DNA of 64,000 bases from JAVBTR01 sp031556065 (GTDB lineage: Bacteria > Bacillota > Clostridia > Christensenellales > Aristaeellaceae): NCBI GenBank assembly GCA_031556065.1, contig JAVBTR010000060.1:1-64000 (forward strand). Direction: 5' to 3'. Shown here one piece after another: positions 8,476 through 16,947 of the stretch. Under the pieces are notes generated by a model that was not told where the DNA came from, searched no databases, and saw only the letters and a list, made by a program, of their open reading frames with translations. A program made the translations under genes and the position numbers. The number at the start of each line of letters is the position of its first letter. Position 1 is the stretch's first letter.

Positions 8476-10413
8476 TCATTGGCCATTGACGATTTCTAGC
8501 TTGGTATTGTTTTCATTGCAGTGGCAGTAAATCCACAAAATGTCTTCATAGGGCATGCGCAGACAGCCGCCTGTGGCCATGGTGCCAAAATCCTTCAAAC
8601 GGGCTTTATTGACGGCGTTTTCGTTGGAGGAATAGTATAGCGGTCCGTGGAGATAGCGGCCGGGAGCGTATTGAATGGCAAAGGGTGAAAAGGAAGGACC
8701 GAAGTAATGCCAGCGTTCCCGTCCGCCCAAATCGAACACACCGGTTGGGGTTGGGGTGGTGCGCTTGCCAATGGCGATGGTAGAGGTTAAAAGGGCGTCG
8801 CCTGTTTTTTCGTAAGCCTCATTGGCGGGATATACGCTTAATTGGTATTGGGATTTGTCTACAAAGATCAGGTAACGGCGCCCGTCATCCCCGGTAAAAA
8901 GCCGGCGCATATCCTGGGTGTCTTCTAAAGGAATATAGCCCTTGGTGCCGTCCAGGCTGATGTAGCCATAACCTCCGTTTGTCACGCTGATCTTGATTAG
9001 CCCGTTGCTTTGGATAGGCTGCAATGGGCTGCCCAGTGCTTTATCGGGGAAGTTCAGCAGGGCCGTGTCCCGAAAGATATAGGCTTCGTAGGTTTGAACT
9101 GGCTTGTTTTCGCCGATAAGCTTCAGGCTTTTCGTGTCGATATACCCCTGAACGCCGCCTATGGTAACGGCTGCATAGTTTTCAAAGGTCTTATCCAGCC
9201 AGATAGGGGTATCTTCTTCAAGGGAAAGAAGGGTTTGGCTGTCCTCAAAGGGCACCTGCTTGACGGCAGTGCCCTTTTGAGCCACCGTCGCCTGGGCATT
9301 TTTAAGGGTGGTTTTCTTAAGGGTTTTCATGCCCTCTTTTTGAATATAGCCCCATTGGCCGTCCGCCTTGATCAGGTAATACCCGTTGGGGGCATTGATG
9401 CTGATCTCGATGGGGGTATGCTTGCCTAACATAACATCGGAAGGAATGTTCTTTGCCCCAGTCTGGGAATAAAGAGGCTGGTCTTCATTCCAGTAGCCGT
9501 AGAAAGGGGTCAGGGGTGCCTGGTTTACTTTTTGCACGCAATCGGTGCTGATATAAACATCCAGCTCGGCAATGTGGGAGTAATTGCCGGAAACGGCATC
9601 CACGCAGACCAGGGTGCCCATAGGCACAAAACGGTCCGTGTAAGCGTATTTATTGGGCGCAGTGTAGATAACTGCGTTTTGGCTGATCAGTCCGATGGAA
9701 ATTTGCTTGGTTTCTTTGATGCCTGTAACCAGCTTGCTTTTGTTGACATAGCCGGCCTGCTCTTCATAAAGGATGGCCGCATAATTGCCATTGGTGGCAA
9801 ACCAGGTAACTTGGGAGCCCATGGGAATCACCGTCAGAACAGAAGCGCCTTGGACAGGTGCCAGCAAAAGCACATCGGCCTCGTTTAAATAGACCTGCTG
9901 GGCGGTGATGGCCGCGTCCCGCTTAATGGGGGCCAGGCTTTTAAGCGGAACAAAGCGGCTTTCTCCATCGCCCTCCACCAAAGCGAAGCCGCCTGTATGC
10001 TGCGTGACCCATAAGGCACACTTGGCAGGATAGGCGTAAGTGATATCTGCGGAATAGACCGGCTGCGCATAGCCGTATTCGGTGACGGTGGTAACGGCAA
10101 AATAAGGGGTTACCTCTTCTATGGCGGCTTCGTTTAAAGCGGCATCTCCATAAAAAATGTAACCGGTGTTTCCTTCATAAGAGGTGGCCGCGTAGTCTTG
10201 GTTGACGGGCACCAAATAAAGCCGTGATTCCGCAGGCACAGTACACACAAACTCCGAATTGGGCCAGGGATCCATACGGATAGCCCTGTCGATGGTGTAG
10301 CTGCCGATAAAAGGCTCCGGTAGAGGCGGCTCCACGGCGGCCTCTTCGCAAAGCGCCAGGGTGGAAAGGGTTAAAAACAGGGCAAGAAACAGTAAAAGCA
10401 GGTTTTTTTTCAT
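8476..10413 (-). CDS. L,D-transpeptidase with SH3-like repeats
   Basis: A 645-residue exported protein (signal peptide MKKNLLLLFLALFLTLSTLALC). Most of the protein is a series of SH3-like modules with recurring xGNYAxIxxxGYxxxxxL patterns, expected to bind the wall. The C-terminal YkuD domain (about 505-645) ends in LHGPLYYSS and ATGGCLRMPYEDI, giving the catalytic histidine (about 589) and cysteine (about 617). Such enzymes make 3-3 cross-links or attach proteins to peptidoglycan. Its ATG overlaps the cheW stop as ATGA, tying wall remodelling to the chemosensory core. Confidence 0.9.
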   Translation of the reverse strand: MKKNLLLLFLALFLTLSTLALCEEAAVEPPLPEPFIGSYTIDRAIRMDPWPNSEFVCTVPAESRLYLVPVNQDYAATSYEGNTGYIFYGDAALNEAAIEEVTPYFAVTTVTEYGYAQPVYSADITYAYPAKCALWVTQHTGGFALVEGDGESRFVPLKSLAPIKRDAAITAQQVYLNEADVLLLAPVQGASVLTVIPMGSQVTWFATNGNYAAILYEEQAGYVNKSKLVTGIKETKQISIGLISQNAVIYTAPNKYAYTDRFVPMGTLVCVDAVSGNYSHIAELDVYISTDCVQKVNQAPLTPFYGYWNEDQPLYSQTGAKNIPSDVMLGKHTPIEISINAPNGYYLIKADGQWGYIQKEGMKTLKKTTLKNAQATVAQKGTAVKQVPFEDSQTLLSLEEDTPIWLDKTFENYAAVTIGGVQGYIDTKSLKLIGENKPVQTYEAYIFRDTALLNFPDKALGSPLQPIQSNGLIKISVTNGGYGYISLDGTKGYIPLEDTQDMRRLFTGDDGRRYLIFVDKSQYQLSVYPANEAYEKTGDALLTSTIAIGKRTTPTPTGVFDLGGRERWHYFGPSFSPFAIQYAPGRYLHGPLYYSSNENAVNKARLKDFGTMATGGCLRMPYEDILWIYCHCNENNTKLEIVNGQ

Positions 10414-10901
10414 TGATCATTCTCCTGAAGCATAAAGCAAAGTTCGCTTAAGTTGATCAGCTTATCCGCATCTAAAATCAGATGCATGCTGTCGTCGTAA
10501 ATGCCGATGGCTTGAATAAACACATGGCTGTAGTCATTGCCAACCTGGGGGGGCGGTGCTACGGCTTCCGGGGCAATGGTGATCAGATCGGTTACCTCAT
10601 CTGCGATTAGGGCCAGCTTGGTATCTTCAAAGCGGATTACGATCATGCAGCTGCGCAGCCCCTCTTCCCGGGGAGGCTTTTTAAAGCGCTGGCGCATGTC
10701 CAGCACGGGCAGCGTTTCGCCCCGCAGATTAATAACGCCTGCGATGTAGTCCGGGGTTTCGGGGACCTTGGTAACGGGTCTGGATTCGACAATCTCTACA
10801 ATGGTCTTCAGTTCCAGCGCGAAGGATTCATCCACCCGAAAAACCAGGTATTTATCAACCAGTTCGGGGTTTATTCCGTTTTGAATTTCAAAATCAGCCA
10901 C
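10410..10901 (-). CDS. cheW: Chemotaxis coupling protein CheW
   Basis: A 163-residue adaptor linking the receptor to CheA. The family pattern is visible: YLVFRVDESFALELKTIVEIVE, then YIAGVINLRGETLPVLDMRQRF, then LIADEVTDLITI. The start is GTG at 10901, with AGGGG about 10 bases upstream inside the end of cheA; the two genes overlap by 8 bases. Its stop overlaps the L,D-transpeptidase start. All of this argues for one polycistronic, coupled message. Confidence 0.95.
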   Translation of the reverse strand: MADFEIQNGINPELVDKYLVFRVDESFALELKTIVEIVESRPVTKVPETPDYIAGVINLRGETLPVLDMRQRFKKPPREEGLRSCMIVIRFEDTKLALIADEVTDLITIAPEAVAPPPQVGNDYSHVFIQAIGIYDDSMHLILDADKLINLSELCFMLQENDQ

Positions 10902-12822
10902 GTTTTTTCACCCCTTTAAAAGATTGGTACAGGCCGGTGGCATCCATAATGGGGCTTACGGTACCGTCCCCTAAAATGGTCATGCCGTAAATGTCTTTAA
11001 TGTGGGAAAACAGCGGCGGCACAGGCTTGACCACCATGTCCTTGGATTCCATAACCTCGGTAACATACAGCGCGTATTGTTCAATACCGCCGGACATAAT
11101 CAGCATTATGCCCTGATCGTAGGGGGTGCTTTCCGCGGAAAACTTTGCTTCCAGGGAAAGAATGGGATAGGGCTTTTCATTAAAGAGGACGGTATCCACG
11201 CCCCCAACGGAGCGAATGGCAGTTTCTTCCGCCTTGAACGCTTCCACAACTGACATCAGCGGAATGGCTGCGGTGGTTTCTCCTGCCTTAACCAAAAGCA
11301 CCTTAAGCACCGTTAAGGTTAAAGGTAATTGCACAATAAAAGTGGTGCCCTGGCCAGCTTGGCTTTGGATGCGGATGCTGCCGTTTAACCTGGCGACGGC
11401 GCTATTGACCACATCCAGGCCCACGCCTCGGCCGGACAGCTCGGTTACTTCGTCACGGGTGGAAAAACCGGGGATCAGAATAAGCTGGCATATGGCTTCG
11501 TCTGTCATGACGGCTGCTTGCTCTTTGGAAACCAGGTCCATGGCGATGGCTTTTTCCGCGATGGCATCCCTGGCAAGGCCCCGGCCATCGTCCGATACGG
11601 TTAAGGTGGCGAAGCCGCTTTCCACATTGGCGGAAATGGTAATAAGCCCGTCCGGGTTTTTGCCAAGAGCGATCCGCTCCTGGGGGGATTCGATGCCGTG
11701 ATCCACCGCGTTTCTTAAAAGATGCTGCAGGGGAGAAACCATGCTTTCGATGATCTTTTTATCCATAGCGGTGTCCTCGCCGCTCATTTGGAAACGAATG
11801 TTGCGGCTCAGCTGCCCCGCGGCGGAACGGACCAGCCGGTGCAGCTGGTGGAACAGGTCCTTAAGGGAAACCATTCGCAGGCTCAAGGCCACATCCTGAA
11901 GGCCTAGAATGAGGTTATGCATGGCTTGCAGGTTTTGGCTTAGAAGCTCTGCATCGCCGGAAGCGGCAATGTGCTCAATGCCCATGGAGGCGATAAGCAT
12001 TTCTCCGGTCAGATTCACCAGATCGTCCAGCTGTTGGATTTGAACGCTGACCAGGTTGGAAGCCCGACGGGACACGTCCTGTCGGCGTTCCACAAAGGTG
12101 GACGCCGGGTCTTTTGTATCTTGGGCAACGGTAAAAACCTCCTGGATAAAGGGGGAGGTGCTTATAAGCTGTTTGATTTTTGCGATATCGGAGGACCTGG
12201 GAAGGAGAATCTCAAGCCCCTTGGTTTGAAGAATTTGTTCCCCGTCTAAAGAATCGTCCTTGGGACTGAACTGGGCGGCTGGCTCCAAGCGGCTGATTTT
12301 GGTGGCGATTTCAAAGGCCCGCAAGCCGATGGTCTGGCATTTGGGTACAAAAACAGCCTGGAGTTTTTCTAGTTCGATGCTGGCGGCAGGCGGCTGATCG
12401 GGTATGGCTGAAGGGCCATGCGGAGCGCTTGTGTCTCCCTTGAGGCTCTGAAGACATTGGGAAATTTGTTCGATGATCAAGCTGGGGTCTTCGTTTGAGT
12501 CTGGGATCATGTTGCGTTTAATGTAATCGGTGCACTGCAATACCAGGTCGGTTAGCTCCTTGGTATTGATTTCGCTGGGCCTTTCATCGCGGATAAAATG
12601 GAAAAGGTCCTCTGTGGTGTGGGCCAGCTTGGATATGTTTTCAAAACCCATCATAGCGCTGGAGCTTTTTAGGGTGTGCATGGCGCGGAATATTTCCGGG
12701 ACAGCAGGCAAAAGATTGCCGTCGGCCTCGTCGGCTTGCATTAAAAGGGTTTCGATCTGACTAAGAAACGTATTGGTTTCAAAGGCAAACACATCGTACA
12801 TCTGCTTTTGAAATTCATCCAT
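10894..12822 (-). CDS. cheA: Chemotaxis histidine kinase CheA
   Basis: A 642-residue kinase. The P1 domain carries the phospho-histidine in AMHTLKSSSAMMGFE (about residue 49). The P2 region is short. P3/P4 follow: DLVNLTGEMLIA, then the N box LLRNAVDHGIESP, DDGRGLARDAI and GRGVGLDVV. The P5 CheW-like domain is at the C terminus. It phosphorylates CheB and probably the response regulator-GGDEF protein encoded just upstream. No stand-alone CheY is present in the window. The ATG at 12822 is preferred over the GTG at 12834, which overlaps the AGAAGG site. Confidence 0.95.
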   Translation of the reverse strand: MDEFQKQMYDVFAFETNTFLSQIETLLMQADEADGNLLPAVPEIFRAMHTLKSSSAMMGFENISKLAHTTEDLFHFIRDERPSEINTKELTDLVLQCTDYIKRNMIPDSNEDPSLIIEQISQCLQSLKGDTSAPHGPSAIPDQPPAASIELEKLQAVFVPKCQTIGLRAFEIATKISRLEPAAQFSPKDDSLDGEQILQTKGLEILLPRSSDIAKIKQLISTSPFIQEVFTVAQDTKDPASTFVERRQDVSRRASNLVSVQIQQLDDLVNLTGEMLIASMGIEHIAASGDAELLSQNLQAMHNLILGLQDVALSLRMVSLKDLFHQLHRLVRSAAGQLSRNIRFQMSGEDTAMDKKIIESMVSPLQHLLRNAVDHGIESPQERIALGKNPDGLITISANVESGFATLTVSDDGRGLARDAIAEKAIAMDLVSKEQAAVMTDEAICQLILIPGFSTRDEVTELSGRGVGLDVVNSAVARLNGSIRIQSQAGQGTTFIVQLPLTLTVLKVLLVKAGETTAAIPLMSVVEAFKAEETAIRSVGGVDTVLFNEKPYPILSLEAKFSAESTPYDQGIMLIMSGGIEQYALYVTEVMESKDMVVKPVPPLFSHIKDIYGMTILGDGTVSPIMDATGLYQSFKGVKKRG

Positions 12823-12857
12823 GCTCGAATTCACCTTCTTTGCGTGCCATTGGCAGG

Positions 12858-13784
12858 TTAATCCCCTACCGCGTAATTGTTTTCGTTTCGCTTGGCTTCG
12901 TTTTTAAGGGCCGCAGCCCGTTCGCCCAGCTGAAGGGAGTTGGTAACAGGGTCCTTGGCATTCATGAGCACCGCTACGGATAAGCTGATCAGCGGCGTCT
13001 TCCTCAAAACACCCTCCCGGTCGCTGGCCATGGTATAGCCGGCAACAGCGTCTGCGTCGGTGTAAAAGGTTTTTTTAATTTCTTCAAAGGCGCGGATAGA
13101 TTCCCTGGCGATGGTTACAGCGTTCCCCGGAGCTACCAGGGCGATAAAATCATCCCCGCCGATGTGGCCGATAAAATCGCTGTCCGCCCCATGAATAACA
13201 ATGGTGTCCACAATGATATCTGAGGTGATTTTGATCACTTTATCCCCTGCTTTATACCCATATTGATCGTTATAGGGCTTAAACAAGTTCAAATCGAAGT
13301 ACAGTGCCGCGAAGGGTTCTTTTTTATTGATTCGCCGGGCCATTTCGGTTTCGATGTCATTGTTCCCACGAAGGCCGGTCAGAGGGTTCACTTCCCGCAT
13401 TCTTTCAAGGCGCAAAAGGGTATTGTGAACCCGGGCTAAAAGCTCACCGGAAGAAAAGGGCTTGGTAACATAATCGTCCGCCCCGGCTTCAAGCCCCAGA
13501 AGCTTGTCTTCTTCGCTGGCCTGGCCGGTGATGATGATAATGGGGATCAGGCTATATCTTAGGTCGTTGCGCAAATAGCGGCATACGTCAAAGCCGCTCA
13601 TCCCCGGCATGATTACATCCAGCAGGATCAGGTCAGGCCTTTTTCTGCTGATAATCTTAATGGCGGCTTCGCCGCTGTTAGCGGTTTGCACCCGGTATCC
13701 TGCATCATTCAGCGCTTTTTGGATAACAGCTACCATGAACAGGGCGTCGTCCACCACTAAAATGGTTTTATCGCGTGCGTTCAT
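12858..13784 (-). CDS. Response regulator with GGDEF-type output domain
   Basis: A 308-residue protein. The receiver (about 1-120) has VVDDALFM, the acceptor in LILLDVIMPGMSGFD and the conserved lysine in YVTKPFS. The output half begins NPLTGLRGN and carries FDLNLFKPYNDQYG and GHIGGDDF, a variant GGDEF active site with Asp in place of Glu. It may make cyclic-di-GMP weakly or bind a nucleotide as a sensor. Lying between the MCP and cheA, it is the likely output of the pathway. The start at 13784 is chosen because AGGAGG lies 12 bases upstream; a GTG 24 bases earlier would put that site inside the gene. Confidence 0.88.
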   Translation of the reverse strand: MNARDKTILVVDDALFMVAVIQKALNDAGYRVQTANSGEAAIKIISRKRPDLILLDVIMPGMSGFDVCRYLRNDLRYSLIPIIIITGQASEEDKLLGLEAGADDYVTKPFSSGELLARVHNTLLRLERMREVNPLTGLRGNNDIETEMARRINKKEPFAALYFDLNLFKPYNDQYGYKAGDKVIKITSDIIVDTIVIHGADSDFIGHIGGDDFIALVAPGNAVTIARESIRAFEEIKKTFYTDADAVAGYTMASDREGVLRKTPLISLSVAVLMNAKDPVTNSLQLGERAAALKNEAKRNENNYAVGD

Positions 13785-13821
13785 AAAAGGGGTATGCCTC
13801 CTTGCCACCTAACGGGGGGCA

Positions 13822-15570
13822 TTAATATTTATCGTCGAAATCCAATTGGATGGTGGCCTTTGGCGGCTTGGGGGTTGCTTCCGGGGCAGGCGTCCCGGCG
13901 TAGGAAACGGTGCCTCCCAGCTTGAAGCTGGCTACCAGACGCTGCATGGAGGAAGCCTGAGCGGCCATTTCCTCGGCAGCCATGGCGCTTTGCTCTGCTG
14001 TGGCGCTGTTAAGGTTTACCACCTGCGCCACCTGATCGATCCCCAGGTTCACCTGCTCAATGCCCAGGGCCTGCTCGGTGGTGGCCTTGGCGATATCCCC
14101 CAAGAGCTGGGAAGCGGTTAAGATGTCCTTGGTGATGCTGTCCAAAGCGGAAGCGGTTTTGCTGGCCATGGAGGAACCCTGCTTGGCTTTTTGGATGGTG
14201 TTTTCAATGAGCATATCCGTATCGGCAGCAGCCTTGGCGCTCTTCATGGCGAGGTTGCGTACCTCTCCGGCGACCACGGCAAAGCCCCGGCCATGCTGGC
14301 CCGCATTGGCGGCTTCTACCGCGGCGTTTAAAGAAAGAATATTGGTTTGGAAAGAAATATCGTTAATCATTTTAATGATCTTGGATACGCTGGAGCTGGC
14401 CTGGCTGATCTCTTCTACAGAGGCCATCATATCGTTCATGAGCTTGCTGGATTCTTGTGCCCGCTGATCGATCACCTTGTAAAGGGAAGCAGCTTTATCG
14501 GCCATTTTGGCGTTTTCTTTGGTGTTAAGGGAAATTTCGTAAATGGAGGAAGAAAGCTGTTCAATGGCGGTGGCCTGTTCAGAAGCGCCCTGGGCCATGG
14601 ATTGGCTGCCCTGGGCCACTTGACTGGCGCCAATGGCTACCTGCCCCGAAACGGAAGTGACTTCACGGATAATATGGTTGAGGTTATTGGTCATCTCCAT
14701 GATGGCAGTATTCATGGTATCGTTTTCGCTGCGGGCCTTAATGGAAACGGTTAAATCTCCCTGGGCGACTGAGCTGAGGATTTCCGCCTGATCCTTGATG
14801 CCATTTACCATGTGGGTAAAGGACTGGGCTAATTTTCCTACTTCGTCCTGTGCGTCGGTTTCAATAGCTACATCCAGGTTGCCAAGGGAAATTTGGGTGG
14901 CGGCCTGGGACATGGAAATGAGGGGTTTGGCTACGTGGAGATGCATGTAACGGGCGATGAAAATAGCCGCTAGAACAGCAAAGAGCAGTACTATGCCTTG
15001 GATAACCGCCAGTCGCATAAACAGTGCCTGATTGCTGTGCAGGGCCGCTTCCGCCTGAGACACGTTTAGCTTTAGGCACTTGTCGAGATTATCGGAAATT
15101 TCTTGAGCGCTGTCATAAATGGAATTAAGCAGAGTCGCTGCTTCTTCATCTGTTTGGCTAGCGCTTCTTTCAATCAGCTTCTCTTTAAAATCGGTAAAAG
15201 CAGTGGTATAAGTTTCTTTAATTTCATGGAATAAGGCTCGATCATCCTCTGTGATAATGGTGCCTTCATATAATTCGAGAAGCCCAGGCATGGCTTCTTC
15301 CAGCTTTGTTAGATGCTCCATGCTGGTGCTATAATCCTTAGTGCCTTTTTCGTAAATGAGTAAATTGCGGATAAAAAGCCGCTGTTGATCGAAATTCTGC
15401 TGAAGGTTGCTGGCCCGTTCCACAGCGGCCACATTATAGTCATAGAGCCTTTGATCCGCTTCCTGAATAGCGTACATGCCTAAAAAGCCTATGGCACTGA
15501 TAATAAGAGTCAGCAGGATAAGAACACCAAAGGAGATGGTCATCTTCATTGAAACGCTTCTATTACGCAT
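13822..15570 (-). CDS. Methyl-accepting chemotaxis receptor
   Basis: A 582-residue receptor. TM1 lies at about 10-32, followed by a four-helix-bundle extracellular sensor (RLYDYNVAAVERASNLQQNF, typical of 4HB_MCP). TM2 is at about 190-210, then a HAMP domain and a long coiled-coil signalling domain with the tip FQTNILSLNAAVEAANAG and RGFAVVAGEVRNLA. The C terminus lacks a CheR-docking pentapeptide. GGAGG sits 8 bases before the ATG at 15570; a longer in-frame extension upstream has no site. It heads the operon, so this is probably the dedicated receptor of the system. Confidence 0.93.
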   Translation of the reverse strand: MRNRSVSMKMTISFGVLILLTLIISAIGFLGMYAIQEADQRLYDYNVAAVERASNLQQNFDQQRLFIRNLLIYEKGTKDYSTSMEHLTKLEEAMPGLLELYEGTIITEDDRALFHEIKETYTTAFTDFKEKLIERSASQTDEEAATLLNSIYDSAQEISDNLDKCLKLNVSQAEAALHSNQALFMRLAVIQGIVLLFAVLAAIFIARYMHLHVAKPLISMSQAATQISLGNLDVAIETDAQDEVGKLAQSFTHMVNGIKDQAEILSSVAQGDLTVSIKARSENDTMNTAIMEMTNNLNHIIREVTSVSGQVAIGASQVAQGSQSMAQGASEQATAIEQLSSSIYEISLNTKENAKMADKAASLYKVIDQRAQESSKLMNDMMASVEEISQASSSVSKIIKMINDISFQTNILSLNAAVEAANAGQHGRGFAVVAGEVRNLAMKSAKAAADTDMLIENTIQKAKQGSSMASKTASALDSITKDILTASQLLGDIAKATTEQALGIEQVNLGIDQVAQVVNLNSATAEQSAMAAEEMAAQASSMQRLVASFKLGGTVSYAGTPAPEATPKPPKATIQLDFDDKY

Positions 15571-15624
15571 GAGACTGTCCTCCGAATATAATATAAAAAC
15601 AATATATCCTTTATTAACTAATTG

Positions 15625-15654
15625 ATTATAGCATTGGGAGCCATTCAGCGTCAA
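15625..15654 (-). promoter_or_regulatory. Promoter of the chemosensory-envelope operon
   Basis: On the minus strand TTGACG (15649-15654), an 18-base spacer, and a perfect TATAAT (15625-15630), about 55 bases before the receptor start. The -35 box directly abuts the U-tract of the upstream terminator. Confidence 0.7.
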
Positions 15655-15655
15655 C

Positions 15656-15695
15656 AAAAACAGCCTATCAAAGCAATTTGTTACTTTGATAGGCT
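15656..15695 (-). terminator. Rho-independent terminator of the redox operon
   Basis: Perfect 12-bp arms AGCCTATCAAAG (15662-15673) and CTTTGATAGGCT (15684-15695) with a 10-base loop. On the minus strand they are followed by G and five Ts. It separates the redox operon from the chemosensory operon. Confidence 0.85.
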
Positions 15696-15789
15696 TAAAC
15701 CATGGCAGGCGTCGCTTCTCCTGCATCTCTTTGGCCATTGAGGCGTGTGGCAGCAACGAAATTTACCACCTCATGGTTTCTACTTTAGA

Positions 15790-16947
15790 TTACGCCTGCT
15801 GGCCCGCAATTATACCGGAAATAAATGCAAACATCAGATTAAAACCGCCGCAGTCTCCGTCCACGTCAAGAACCTCGCCAACAGCGTAAAGCCCCTTGTG
15901 CAGGCTGGATTCCATGGTGGTCGGATCAAAAAAACCAAGAGCCGCGCCGCCTCGTGAAACCTGGGCCTGTTCAAAGCCCTTAAGCCTTAAAATAGGCAGT
16001 TCAAACCGGGTGATAAGCCTTGAAAGCCTTAAAAGGGCTTCATCGCTTAAGTCGGTCAGGTTCGCTAGCTTTGTCAATGTATGGCATAAGGGGGTGGCAA
16101 AGAGCCCGGTTAAAAAATCTTTGGGTGCTATGGGGTTTAGCCTGTCCCGTCTGGCTTTAAAAAAAAGATGGGCGTCTTCTTGTAAATTCATGGCTTTTGA
16201 TAGATCGATTATGATTTTTGCGTCTTTTTCATAAAAAGCGCTTAGCTGCATAACGCATACACCGCTTAACCCGTAATCCGTAAACAGCAATTCCCCTGAT
16301 TGGGCATTTAAGAGGTTCCCGTGCTTTTCAAGGGCAATATCCGCTTTAACCCGGATTCCCGACAGACCTTTTATTACAGCGGTATCCGTTTCCATGGCGG
16401 TAAGGCTGGGGGAAAATTCGTAGACACAATGGCCCAAATCCTTTAAAAGCTTTAGGCCGCTGCCGTCAGAGCCCAGCTTTTCCTGGGCCCTGCCTCCTGT
16501 GGCGATAATAACCTTGTGGTAGAATTCGCCCTCAATTTCATAGCCGCCTTTAACGGGAAGGATTCGCTCTATCTTGGTTTCGCAGCGGGTAGGGATGTTA
16601 AGCCGGGTAAGGGTTTGCATCAATACATTTAAAACCGAGGCGGCTTGGCCGGTGGCAGGGTAAACACGGCCCTGGGCTTCTTCACGCAGGTTCAGGCCTA
16701 GGCCTTCAAAGAATGCGCTTAGATCATAAGGCGAAAAGGTTTTAAACGTACTTTGAACAAAGGTTCCGCCTCTGGGATACAAAAGGGGCCCTGTATTCAT
16801 GAGATTGCAGCGGCCATTACCGGTGGCCAGAAGCTTTTTGCCGATCCGGTCCAGCCGCTCATATATAACCACATCCTGGCCAAAGCGCTTGGCCTGGACG
16901 GCTGCGCAAAGCCCTGCGGCGCCGCCGCCTATAACGGCGGTTTTCAT
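15790..16947 (-). CDS. HI0933/YhiN-like FAD flavoprotein
   Basis: A 385-residue predicted oxidoreductase. The Rossmann FAD-binding motif VIGGGAAGLCAAVQA opens the protein, followed by the family block RIGKKLLATGNGRCNLMN, and near the end GLYAVGEVLDVDGDCGGFNLMFAF. The family (BaiN/HI0933-like) includes NAD(P)H-dependent reductases of varied substrates; the reaction here is not known. Its ATG overlaps the stop of the aldo/keto reductase (ATGA), so it is the third member of a coupled redox operon. Confidence 0.88.
   Translation of the reverse strand: MKTAVIGGGAAGLCAAVQAKRFGQDVVIYERLDRIGKKLLATGNGRCNLMNTGPLLYPRGGTFVQSTFKTFSPYDLSAFFEGLGLNLREEAQGRVYPATGQAASVLNVLMQTLTRLNIPTRCETKIERILPVKGGYEIEGEFYHKVIIATGGRAQEKLGSDGSGLKLLKDLGHCVYEFSPSLTAMETDTAVIKGLSGIRVKADIALEKHGNLLNAQSGELLFTDYGLSGVCVMQLSAFYEKDAKIIIDLSKAMNLQEDAHLFFKARRDRLNPIAPKDFLTGLFATPLCHTLTKLANLTDLSDEALLRLSRLITRFELPILRLKGFEQAQVSRGGAALGFFDPTTMESSLHKGLYAVGEVLDVDGDCGGFNLMFAFISGIIAGQQA

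Noticed and set aside
13822..15756. Chemoreceptor starting at 15756
   Set aside because: The extra 62 residues have no likeness to receptors, cross the promoter and terminator at 15625-15695, and lack a ribosome site; ATG 15570 has GGAGG.
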